A stretch of 19,343 nucleotides of DNA from Oscillospiraceae bacterium (GCA_009779455.1 WREG01000010.1:1-19343), one strand, 5' to 3'. Positions 7,257 through 13,552 are shown, counted from the first letter of the stretch. A program made the numbers and translations. The notes: generated by a model not told the origin, from the sequence alone.

Positions 7257-8507
7257 TCATAGCTCAGGATGATTATTCTTCACAGCTTTAAACGCGTCCT
7301 CCGCGACCTCGACAGTTTTCCTGATATCCTCATCCGTCAGCGACGCGTTGATAAAATGGTTGTGGTGGTTGGTGATGAAAACGCCCCGTTTCACGCATTC
7401 GGCCACCCATTCCTGATGCAGGAACAGGGAATCGCCGTTCGCTGTCCTCAGATAGAACAGCGCGGGCTCTCCGGACACCCGCAGGTCGAAGCCGTGTTCC
7501 GCCCCGGCGGCTTTAAGCCCGCCGGTGAGCTTCAATGCTTTTTCCCTGAACAGCTTAGGCGCGTCAAGGAATTTCATTTTGTTTATGCAGGCGATCCCCG
7601 CCGCGAAAGGCACGGCGCTCATCCAGTAGCTGCCCGTGTAGGTCATGCCGCTGACAGCGGATTTCAAAAATTCCTTGCCGCAGAGGGCGGACACGTTCCA
7701 GCCGTTTGCCAGCGCCTTGCAGAAACATATCAAATCGGCCTCGAATCCGTAAAAATTGTCGCTTCCCGCTAAATCAAGGCGGAATCCGCAGCGCACGTCG
7801 TCGCAGATAAGGATTATGCCCTTGTCCGTGCAGAATTTCCGCACCTTCTGCCAATACCCCTCGGCGGGCAGCACGTTGTCGAAGAAATTGCCGTGCAGAT
7901 AGGGCGTGGCGATGAACGCGGCCACTTCTCCCTCGTTTTCGGCCGCCAATTTTTCCAAAGCCCCGAAATCGTTCCAGTCAACATAGAGGTTGTTGGCGAC
8001 ATCCTCGGGCAAAACGCCCGGGTAGTCCAGTTTTTGCGTCCAGGGGGCGACGCCGTGGTAAAAGCCGTTCACGAATATGATTTTTTTGCGGTGCGTGGCG
8101 GCCCTTGCCGTCATAATGGCGAGGGTAGTCGTGTCCCCGCCGTTTTTGGCGAAAAACGCCCAGTCTTTTTTGACGGTATCCGTGAGAAGCTCCGCGAATT
8201 CCACCATTTTATAAGAAGGCGTGGTTGTGCAGTCTCCCTTTTTAAGCTGCTCCAGCGCGGCGGCGTCAACGTCCTCGTCGCCGTAGCCCAAAACGTTGGG
8301 TCCGTAGGCGCACATATAATCAATGAACTCGTTGCCGTCCACGTCCCAGATATGGCTTCCCTTGGCCCTCTCAGAGAACAGGGGGAAGGCCGAAACAGGC
8401 ACGAAACAGCCCTCCGCCGGGCCCAAATGCCCGTAGACGCCCGAAGGGATGACCTTCGCCGCCCTTTTGAACATTTCCTTGCTTTTTGTGTAGTCGTTTA
8501 TCTTCAT
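7257..8507 (-). CDS. Class III PLP-dependent aminotransferase (glutamate-1-semialdehyde aminomutase-like)
   Basis: 416 residues, a full-length fold type I enzyme of the GSAM/omega-transaminase group. The N-terminal ERAKGSHIWDVDGNEFIDYM is typical. The PLP phosphate region is FFAKNGGDTTTLAIMTARAA (118-137), and FVNGFYHG follows at 145-152. The cofactor aspartate is Asp236 in ICDDVRCGFR, and the Schiff-base lysine is Lys264 in CFCKALANGW. The last two motifs differ from common forms (DEVxTGFR and GKxxGGGxP), so this is probably a divergent subgroup and not HemL. It would transfer or shift an amino group on a carbonyl substrate, perhaps a sugar-derived aldehyde or ketone. No Shine-Dalgarno precedes ATG 8507, because an inverted-repeat cassette ends one base upstream. 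Confidence 0.9.
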   Translation of the reverse strand: MKINDYTKSKEMFKRAAKVIPSGVYGHLGPAEGCFVPVSAFPLFSERAKGSHIWDVDGNEFIDYMCAYGPNVLGYGDEDVDAAALEQLKKGDCTTTPSYKMVEFAELLTDTVKKDWAFFAKNGGDTTTLAIMTARAATHRKKIIFVNGFYHGVAPWTQKLDYPGVLPEDVANNLYVDWNDFGALEKLAAENEGEVAAFIATPYLHGNFFDNVLPAEGYWQKVRKFCTDKGIILICDDVRCGFRLDLAGSDNFYGFEADLICFCKALANGWNVSALCGKEFLKSAVSGMTYTGSYWMSAVPFAAGIACINKMKFLDAPKLFREKALKLTGGLKAAGAEHGFDLRVSGEPALFYLRTANGDSLFLHQEWVAECVKRGVFITNHHNHFINASLTDEDIRKTVEVAEDAFKAVKNNHPEL

Positions 8508-8529
8508 TTTGTCTTAATGCAGAAATAAT

Positions 8530-8589
8530 AATGCAGAATGCAGAAATTATTTAAATGACAAATAAAAATGCAGAATGCAGAAATTATTT
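8530..8589 (+). repeat. 23-bp direct repeat at left cassette end
   Basis: AATGCAGAATGCAGAAATTA with its three following T residues occurs identically at 8530-8552 and 8567-8589. The second copy contains the stop codon of the four-helix-bundle gene. It may result from duplication of the repeat edge. Confidence 0.8.
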
Positions 8590-8955
8590 CTGTTTCCCTC
8601 CGTTTACATTTGATTTAAGAGTTTTTATAATTGCTGTAAGAATCTTTTTTAGCTCAACACAATCTTCTAATATGCTTTCGCTTTGGTCGATTGTTAAATA
8701 TTCTGTTTTTAAGAGCAATTTTAACCAGTATTCCGTTTCTGACGCTTCCTTAAATGCGATATACATTTTTGCCAGAAAATCTTTGTCTGATTGACCGTTA
8801 TGCGCTTCGTGGGCATTTGCTCCAATGCTCGTTCCGCTTCGTAAAAGTTGTTTGGACATGATATATTCGTTCTTTTCAGTGCAAAGATATTTATATAGCT
8901 TAACAATACGGACGGAAAAATCCATAGTTTTATCAAGAATAACATTATCTTTCAT
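8584..8955 (-). CDS. Four-helix-bundle protein of the 23S rRNA intervening-sequence (S23/IVS) family
   Basis: 123 residues, the usual size of this family. The pattern is diagnostic: an N-terminal FSVRIVKLYKYL helix, the conserved LLRSGTSIGANAHEAHNGQS loop and helix, DFLAKMYIAFKEASETEYWL in helix 3, then a last helix with LKKILTAIIKTLKS. Known relatives include the ORF in 23S rRNA insertions of Leptospira and others, and Avd, the accessory protein of diversity-generating retroelements, which binds nucleic acid as a pentamer. No DGR reverse transcriptase or variable repeat is present. GGTGA lies 3 bases before ATG 8955. Here the gene sits not in an rRNA gene but inside a perfect inverted repeat between operon genes. 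Cellular function is unknown. Confidence 0.92.
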   Translation of the reverse strand: MKDNVILDKTMDFSVRIVKLYKYLCTEKNEYIMSKQLLRSGTSIGANAHEAHNGQSDKDFLAKMYIAFKEASETEYWLKLLLKTEYLTIDQSESILEDCVELKKILTAIIKTLKSNVNGGKQK

Positions 8956-8994
8956 TTTTCACCAATTTCTGCATTCTGCATTATTATTTCTGCA

Positions 8995-9762
8995 TTAAGA
9001 CAAATATAACGCCGCCCGATCCAATATCCTATTCAGGTTATCCAGCATCGAAATATCCCCGCCCATTGAGATGCTGCCCTCGCCTATGCACGCGACGGTG
9101 TTTACCCCGCCGTCAATGACAGCCCGCATAAGGTCAAATGACTCAAACGCCATTTTCGCTTTGGGCGGGTCGGGGAGCAGGCATTTATGCGTGAGAATAT
9201 GATGGTTTTTGACCCGCAGGGTAGCCGCCGGGCCGCCCTCGACCACCATGTGTATGTCGCCGTCCACCACATGGGCGGCGCTGAACCGTCCTATTTCGTC
9301 ATGGTTCGCGATCTGCGCCACCGCTACGGTAAGGACATAGAAAGTAAGCGTTGTGCTGAGTTCGAAAAACTCCCGGTTTTCCAAGTCCTCTTTTGAGGGG
9401 CGCAGGATTTTCGCCAGCATATCCGTAAGGGGCGTGAATTCCTTTAAAAGGAACTTGATATGGCGGAAGCCTTTGGTCGGTATGGGCGTGGTCGTGCCGT
9501 CCATCAGCCCGTTGAATTTCGCGCAGGACGAAAACGGGATTTTGATGTCGCATTTGCCGATGCCTTCCCTCATGCGGCAGCGCCCGTCTTTGAACGTCAG
9601 CGTAGCCTTCGGCCCGCCCTTGACATCAAAGGCTATTTTTATCGGTTTCCTGTTTGTAAGAACGTCCCCTGCGTCCGCGCTGAGCCTTGTCAGGTTCTCA
9701 AGGGAACCCAAAATAGCGAACATATTGATGTACGCGAGGGTTTTAGCGTCAATCAAACTCAA
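8995..9762 (-). CDS. Tandem SCP2-like domain protein, paralogue 1
   Basis: 255 residues from TTG 9762, preferred because a perfect AGGAGG stands 7 bases upstream. An ATG at 9780 is also in frame, but the AGGAGG would then be codons 3-4. Two internal modules align with each other: VKGGPKATLTFKDG...F...DG in the first half and VEGGPAATLRVKN...FESFD...DG in the second. That spacing, and GEGSISMGGDISMLDNLNRI near the end, suggest SCP2-like folds that bind hydrophobic ligands. The protein is related throughout to 3099-3902. It heads the minus-strand series from a good promoter. Its stop codon is inside the 41-bp repeat, yet its end aligns with that of the paralogue, so it does not look truncated. 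Ligand unknown. Confidence 0.72.
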   Translation of the reverse strand: MSLIDAKTLAYINMFAILGSLENLTRLSADAGDVLTNRKPIKIAFDVKGGPKATLTFKDGRCRMREGIGKCDIKIPFSSCAKFNGLMDGTTTPIPTKGFRHIKFLLKEFTPLTDMLAKILRPSKEDLENREFFELSTTLTFYVLTVAVAQIANHDEIGRFSAAHVVDGDIHMVVEGGPAATLRVKNHHILTHKCLLPDPPKAKMAFESFDLMRAVIDGGVNTVACIGEGSISMGGDISMLDNLNRILDRAALYLS

Positions 9763-9808
9763 ATTAATTCCTCCTGACATAAAACTGATTTCTTATTGCT
9801 ATACGTCT

Positions 9809-9837
9809 ATTTTAACAAAATTTGCATAAAAAATCAA
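9809..9837 (-). promoter_or_regulatory. Promoter of the minus-strand metabolic series
   Basis: On the minus strand TTGATT (plus 9832-9837) and TAAAAT (plus 9809-9814) are 17 bases apart, in very AT-rich DNA, giving an untranslated leader of about 40 bases before TTG 9762. No operator is obvious. Confidence 0.55.
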
Positions 9838-9886
9838 TAGCCAAAAAAAATAAATGTTAATCTTTTAAAAATTTGTTAAATAAGTA

Positions 9887-9915
9887 TTGCTTTTTTTCCG
9901 AATTAGTGATAGAAT
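9887..9915 (+). promoter_or_regulatory. Promoter of the small exported repeat protein
   Basis: TTGCTT at 9887-9892 and TAGAAT at 9910-9915 have a 17-base spacer. The intergenic region 9763-9989 thus holds two divergent promoters, which may share regulation. Confidence 0.5.
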
Positions 9916-9944
9916 AGCAAATGGATGGTTTATCCAAATATAAC

Positions 9945-9966
9945 ATAAGGGGCGCAACCCCCTTAT
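9945..9966 (+). promoter_or_regulatory. 5' leader hairpin before the exported protein
   Basis: ATAAGGGG and CCCCTTAT form a perfect 8-bp stem with a CGCAAC loop, ending 6 bases before the AGGAG at 9973-9977. In the mRNA it would stand close to the ribosome site and could set translation or protect the 5' end. No riboswitch family is recognised. Confidence 0.45.
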
Positions 9967-9989
9967 TATGACAGGAGAAATTGCGTATT

Positions 9990-10436
9990 ATGAAGAAAAA
10001 AGCTTTAAGCGTACTTATGTGCGCGGTTATGTTGGCAACTGTTATGTCTGCGGGGCTTTACGCTTTCGCAGAGGATTTGAACGTAGTAACCGTCAGCTAT
10101 TATGTTGAGGGCGAAGTTAAAGAGGTCGGCGTGATGTACGGCGAGAAAACCCCCAAGCCTGACAACCCGACCAAAACAGGGTATAATTTCAAAGGCTGGC
10201 GCGTGGACAGCGAAGAAGGCGAACTCTTCGACTTCGATACCATCATAACCGAAGATATCAGCCTGTACGCCTCATGGGCGCAAAACAGGGTCGGTGCTAT
10301 ATTCGACAGGATATCGGGGATTTTCGAAATAGTTTTCGGCTATGTCAAAATGTTCATTGACTATTTAAGGGATTTATTCGGCCTCGGAGGTGACGTTATA
10401 GACGACGTTACAGTAGGCGAAACAACAACCGAATAA
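9990..10436 (+). CDS. Small exported protein with one Listeria-Bacteroides (InlB B-type) repeat
   Basis: 148 residues from ATG 9990 (AGGAG at 9973-9977; TTG 9981 is too close to it). Residues 1-27 are a signal peptide ending AFA. Residues 34-96 match one Flg_new / InlB B repeat: the string GYNFKGW, then GELFDFDTIITEDISLYASW, is the family signature. Such repeats form a small beta fold found on surfaces of Firmicutes. Residues 100-132 form an amphipathic, hydrophobic helix (IFDRISGIFEIVFGYVKMFI) reminiscent of the tail of the exported protein at 6379-7191. The C-terminus is acidic and threonine-rich (GETTTE). There is no LPXTG motif. Role unknown; probably associated with the envelope. Confidence 0.8.
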   Translation: MKKKALSVLMCAVMLATVMSAGLYAFAEDLNVVTVSYYVEGEVKEVGVMYGEKTPKPDNPTKTGYNFKGWRVDSEEGELFDFDTIITEDISLYASWAQNRVGAIFDRISGIFEIVFGYVKMFIDYLRDLFGLGGDVIDDVTVGETTTE

Positions 10437-10451
10437 ATAAAAAATAATTTT

Positions 10452-10478
10452 AAGGGCGGCGTTGTCCGCCCTTTTTTT
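10452..10478 (+). terminator. Rho-independent terminator after exported protein
   Basis: AAGGGCGG and CCGCCCTT form an 8-bp stem with a 6-base loop, followed by seven Ts in all from the stem end. It stands 15 bases after the stop codon. Confidence 0.9.
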
Positions 10479-10547
10479 ATTTTCTCCTTGACATACGTGA
10501 ATAAATATGACATCAGGAACGTACATTTGTTTTCCGTAAAAAAAGAG

Positions 10548-10589
10548 AATGACAAAACTGTAACCTTAAATGACAAAACTGTAACCTTA
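10548..10589 (+). repeat. Perfect 21-bp tandem repeat upstream of the PBP promoter
   Basis: AATGACAAAACTGTAACCTT plus A occurs twice in tandem (10548-10568 and 10569-10589). Each copy contains TGTAAC, spaced two helical turns apart on the same DNA face, ending 6 bases before the likely -35. This is the position and phasing expected of activator sites such as those of OmpR-family response regulators. Confidence 0.75.
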
Positions 10590-10595
10590 TTTATA

Positions 10596-10624
10596 TTGCA
10601 TTTTCCTGCGGTATTTGATAAAAT
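10596..10624 (+). promoter_or_regulatory. Candidate promoter of the PBP gene
   Basis: TTGCAT (10596-10601), a 17-base spacer and TAAAAT (10619-10624). The -35 is poor and the -10 is good, as in activator-dependent promoters. A perfect TTGACA at 10488-10493 has no matching -10. Confidence 0.45.
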
Positions 10625-10656
10625 AGCCGTGCAATATTATAAAGGAGCCCATACGA

Positions 10657-13029
10657 ATGGAAAAAGAAAATAAAAGCGCGAAAACGGCAAAGGCCAAGCC
10701 GAAAAAGAAGCGCTCAGGCTTTAAAAGGTTTATATTAAGCATATTTATGCTCATCGTCATATTTTCGATGATAGGCATTTTGACCGCCACTGCCGTTGGC
10801 GGCTATGTTTTGGTATATATAAACAGCTACACCAACGGCGAGGCCGTTGTCGATTTAAGGGACTATATCAAGACGCAAAGCCAGACGACAATAATTTACG
10901 CCTACGATGAAAACGATGAAACCGTTGAGCTGACGCGCCTGAAAATCCCCGAAAACAGGATATGGGTCGATATTCACGAAATCCCCGAGAACCTGCAAAA
11001 CGCTTATATAGCCCTTGAGGACAAGCGCTTCAACGAACACAGCGGCGTTGACTGGCGCAGGACCGCTTCGGTCACATTCTATTACAGAGGGTCTCAGGGG
11101 GGGTCTACCATAACCCAGCAGCTGATAAAAAATTTAACGGGGCAAAACGGCAGGACTTTCTACAGAAAATTTTATGAGATATTGAAAGCCTTAAATCTCG
11201 AAAAGAATGTCTCTAAAGAAACCATCCTTGAAACATACCTAAACACCCTTTATTTAGACGAAGGCTGTTACGGCGTTGAGACCGCGGCGGAATTTTATTT
11301 CGGGAAAGAAGTCAAAGATTTAAATCTGGCGGAAAGCGCCTGCATAGCGTCAATTACCCAGGCCCCGAGAAAATTCAACCCCATGAGGAACCCTGAAAAC
11401 AATCAGGAAAGAAGGGAGCTTTGCTTGGGTTATATGCTGGAGCAGGGATATATAACGCAGGAGGAGCATGACGAAGCGGTCGAATATGAACTGCAATTTA
11501 CGGGCGGGACCAAGGCCGTCGCTAAAAATGACGTTAAAAAAGAAGAAAAAAAGGATGACTACCAAAGCTATTATGTGGACTATGTCATTGATTCCGTAAT
11601 AAAGGATTTTCAGGAACAATATAACATGACATACAATGAAGCTTGGCACAAGGTGTATTACGGCGGGCTTAAAATTTATACCGCGGTCGATTTAAAAGTG
11701 CAGTCGGCTATGGAACACGTATATTATAACAGGATAACAATGCCTAAGGATACAGGCAGCTCGTCAAACCCGGCGGTGCAGTCCGCAATGACTATAGTGG
11801 ACTACAGCGGCAGGCTTGTGGGCATTGTCGGCAGGGCGGGGCCGAAGCCCGGCAACCGCTCGCTGAATATAGCTGCGGACTGCCCGAGGCAGCCTGGCTC
11901 GTCGATAAAGCCGATAAGCGTATACGCGCCGGGGATAGCGCTGAAGAAAATCACGTGGTCGTCCCTGTATGAAAATTTCGGCTTTTTATATAATGGGAAA
12001 ATATGGCCCCATAATTTCGGCGGCGACCCCGGCAGCCCCGGCGCGTTCAGGACGGTCCATCAGGCGATAATCCCCTCGCTCAACACCGTTCCCGCGCAGA
12101 TATTAAGGAGCATGAAGATTGAAACCGCCTATGATTACCTGATGAACAAATTCCATATATCCACCCTTACGCCTTCTGACAAGGATTACGCCCCCCTTGC
12201 CGTAGGAGGGATGAACAAGGGCGTAACGACGCTGGAAATGGCGGCCGCCTACGCCACTTTCGGCAGCGGCGGGGAATATTATAAGCCGTGGTGCTATTAT
12301 GCGGTTTGGAACTCGAATGAAACGGAACCGTGGCTCTTGCCCCAAACAAAGGGTGAAGAAATAATGACCCCCGGCTCGGCCGACGTAATGCGCGAGCTTC
12401 TGCGCTTGGTAATGACGGCGAACGGCGGCACGGGCGTAAATTATAATGTAAAGAAATTTTCGACCTTCGGCAAAACGGGGACCACCACGGACAATTACGA
12501 CAGGTGGTTTATCGGCGGCACCCCGTATTATTGCGGGGCCGTTTGGTACGGCTATGAGAGGAACCGCACGATCTACGCTGACGGCAACCCTGCCGGAAAG
12601 CTGTTCAAAGCTGTTATGGATGAAATACACGAAGGCCTTGAGCCGAAAGATTTTACAATGTCAGGCGACGCCGTACGCGTAAGCTATTGCACGGGTTCGG
12701 GCAACAGGGCGGCGTCAAGGTGCGCGTCAACGGCTATGGGCTGGTACAGAAGGGATTATATCCCGCCGACATGCACAAATTGCGCGGGCCCCGGCAGGGC
12801 AGACCCCGGCCTTACTTTGCCCGTTGACGAAACAACAACGGTTCCCGGTGCCGATGCAACCGACCCGCCCGCGACAGACCCGCCGGCCACGCAGCCGCCC
12901 ACGACGGCGCCCCCAACCGCGCCCCCAACCGCGCCCCCCTCCACCAAGCCGCCCGAAACCAAGCCGCCCGAAACCACCAAGCCGCCCATAGTGACGACAA
13001 GGCCGCCGGATACGACAATAAGGGAATAA
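10657..13029 (+). CDS. Class A penicillin-binding protein (PBP1A type)
   Basis: 790 residues. A basic cytoplasmic start and one membrane span (about 24-55) anchor it; the rest is outside. The GT51 glycosyltransferase domain (about 75-260) has EDKRFNEHSGVD with catalytic Glu121, GGSTITQQLIKN, and EKNVSKETILETYLN. The transpeptidase domain (about 335-660) has SSIK with Ser415 and Lys418, SLN at 474-476 and KTGTT at 606-610. It polymerises and cross-links peptidoglycan. An extra part with paired cysteines (CTGSGNRAASRC, CTNC) follows, then a tail of about 65 residues rich in Pro and Thr (APPTAPPTAPP, KPPETKPPETTKPP), probably spanning the wall. The RBS AAAGGAG is 9 bases before ATG. Tandem 21-bp repeats precede its promoter. 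Confidence 0.97.
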   Translation: MEKENKSAKTAKAKPKKKRSGFKRFILSIFMLIVIFSMIGILTATAVGGYVLVYINSYTNGEAVVDLRDYIKTQSQTTIIYAYDENDETVELTRLKIPENRIWVDIHEIPENLQNAYIALEDKRFNEHSGVDWRRTASVTFYYRGSQGGSTITQQLIKNLTGQNGRTFYRKFYEILKALNLEKNVSKETILETYLNTLYLDEGCYGVETAAEFYFGKEVKDLNLAESACIASITQAPRKFNPMRNPENNQERRELCLGYMLEQGYITQEEHDEAVEYELQFTGGTKAVAKNDVKKEEKKDDYQSYYVDYVIDSVIKDFQEQYNMTYNEAWHKVYYGGLKIYTAVDLKVQSAMEHVYYNRITMPKDTGSSSNPAVQSAMTIVDYSGRLVGIVGRAGPKPGNRSLNIAADCPRQPGSSIKPISVYAPGIALKKITWSSLYENFGFLYNGKIWPHNFGGDPGSPGAFRTVHQAIIPSLNTVPAQILRSMKIETAYDYLMNKFHISTLTPSDKDYAPLAVGGMNKGVTTLEMAAAYATFGSGGEYYKPWCYYAVWNSNETEPWLLPQTKGEEIMTPGSADVMRELLRLVMTANGGTGVNYNVKKFSTFGKTGTTTDNYDRWFIGGTPYYCGAVWYGYERNRTIYADGNPAGKLFKAVMDEIHEGLEPKDFTMSGDAVRVSYCTGSGNRAASRCASTAMGWYRRDYIPPTCTNCAGPGRADPGLTLPVDETTTVPGADATDPPATDPPATQPPTTAPPTAPPTAPPSTKPPETKPPETTKPPIVTTRPPDTTIRE

Positions 13030-13041
13030 CGGTTATAAAAA

Positions 13042-13069
13042 TTGAGAGTTGAGAGTTGAGAGTTGAGAA
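13042..13069 (+). repeat. Heptamer tandem repeat (TTGAGAG) forming the ruvX translation start
   Basis: Four consecutive units start at 13042, 13049, 13056 and 13063; the last ends in TTGAGAA. GAGAG at 13051-13055 acts as the Shine-Dalgarno and the last unit gives the UUG start codon of ruvX. Such heptamers are dispersed in many bacterial genomes. Confidence 0.85.
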
Positions 13070-13503
13070 TTTTAGCGGTTGATTACGGCGATGTTCGTAC
13101 GGGGCTTGCCGTTTGCGACAAAAACGAGGTTTTAGCGTCGCCGCTTACGGTCATAACGGAAAAAAACGCCGGGGCGCTCGCGAAAAAAATAGCTCTCGCC
13201 GCCAAAGAAAACGGCGCGGAAGCTGTGGTGCTGGGCTATCCCAAAAACATGGACGGTTCGGAGGGTTTCCGCGCCGAAAAATGCGGGCAGTTTAAAATAT
13301 TGCTTGAAAAGGCGTCCGATATCCCCGTAACCCTTTGGGACGAGAGGCTTTCGACGGTGTCCGCCCACAATGCCCTCAGCATGAACAACGTCCGGGGCAA
13401 AAAAAGGAAAAAAATCATCGATGCGGTTTCAGCCGTCATAATTTTAGAAGATTATATAAAATACCGCCAATCCGTAGGGGACGGCGTCCTCGACGTCCCG
13501 TGA
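13063..13503 (+). CDS. ruvX: Putative Holliday junction resolvase / pre-16S rRNA nuclease (YqgF family)
   Basis: 146 residues, the normal length. The RNase H-like fold is evident: LAVDYGDVRTGLAV with Asp7, VVLGYPKNMDGSEG at 56-68, LWDERLSTVSA with Asp93-Glu94, and KKIIDAVSAVIILEDYI with Asp120. YqgF proteins mature the 5' end of 16S rRNA in E. coli and have been proposed as junction resolvases. The start is unusual: a stop (TGA 13057-13059) lies two codons upstream in frame, so the UUG at 13063, whose next codons encode the obligatory RILAVDYG strand, must be used. It lies 33 bases after the PBP gene and is probably co-transcribed with it; a terminator follows. Confidence 0.95.
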   Translation: MRILAVDYGDVRTGLAVCDKNEVLASPLTVITEKNAGALAKKIALAAKENGAEAVVLGYPKNMDGSEGFRAEKCGQFKILLEKASDIPVTLWDERLSTVSAHNALSMNNVRGKKRKKIIDAVSAVIILEDYIKYRQSVGDGVLDVP

Positions 13504-13521
13504 TTGCAACCGCGATATCGC

Positions 13522-13552
13522 AGGGGGCGCCGTTTCGGCGTCCTTTAGTTTA
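13522..13552 (+). terminator. Terminator after ruvX
   Basis: GGGCGCCG and CGGCGTCC form an 8-bp stem (one G-U pair, extendable by three weak pairs) with a TTT loop at 13525-13543, followed by TTTAGTTT. Confidence 0.7.

Larger units (their letters stand above)
8508..9004. mobile_element. Inverted-repeat cassette carrying an S23/IVS-type gene
   Basis: Bases 8508-8548 and 8964-9004 are perfect 41-bp inverted repeats, made largely of TGCAGAA/TGCAGAAT units. They enclose one gene for a four-helix-bundle protein. An extra direct copy of 23 bases (8530-8552 repeated at 8567-8589) lies at the left end. The cassette fills the gap between the SCP2-like paralogue and the aminotransferase exactly: the upstream stop codon lies in the right repeat and the downstream ATG begins one base outside the left repeat. 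Both ends carry TTGTCTTAA. No transposase is encoded, so the mobility route is unknown. Confidence 0.7.

Noticed and set aside
8508..9004. Diversity-generating retroelement because of the Avd-like fold
   Set aside because: No reverse transcriptase, template repeat or variable repeat is present in the window.
10488..10493. TTGACA upstream of the PBP gene as its promoter
   Set aside because: No acceptable -10 at 16-18 bases; the site at 10596-10624 fits better.
10548..10589. CRISPR-like repeat
   Set aside because: Two tandem copies without spacers and no cas genes; better read as regulator sites.
12880..12965. Runs of G on the minus strand opposite the PBP tail, as a possible G-quadruplex
   Set aside because: Only three runs of five or more G with 7-base loops were found; the pattern is explained by proline codons.
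13042..13069. Phase-variable switch for ruvX
   Set aside because: Each unit supplies a start and the last unit stays in frame, so slippage would not turn the gene off; the gene is also housekeeping.
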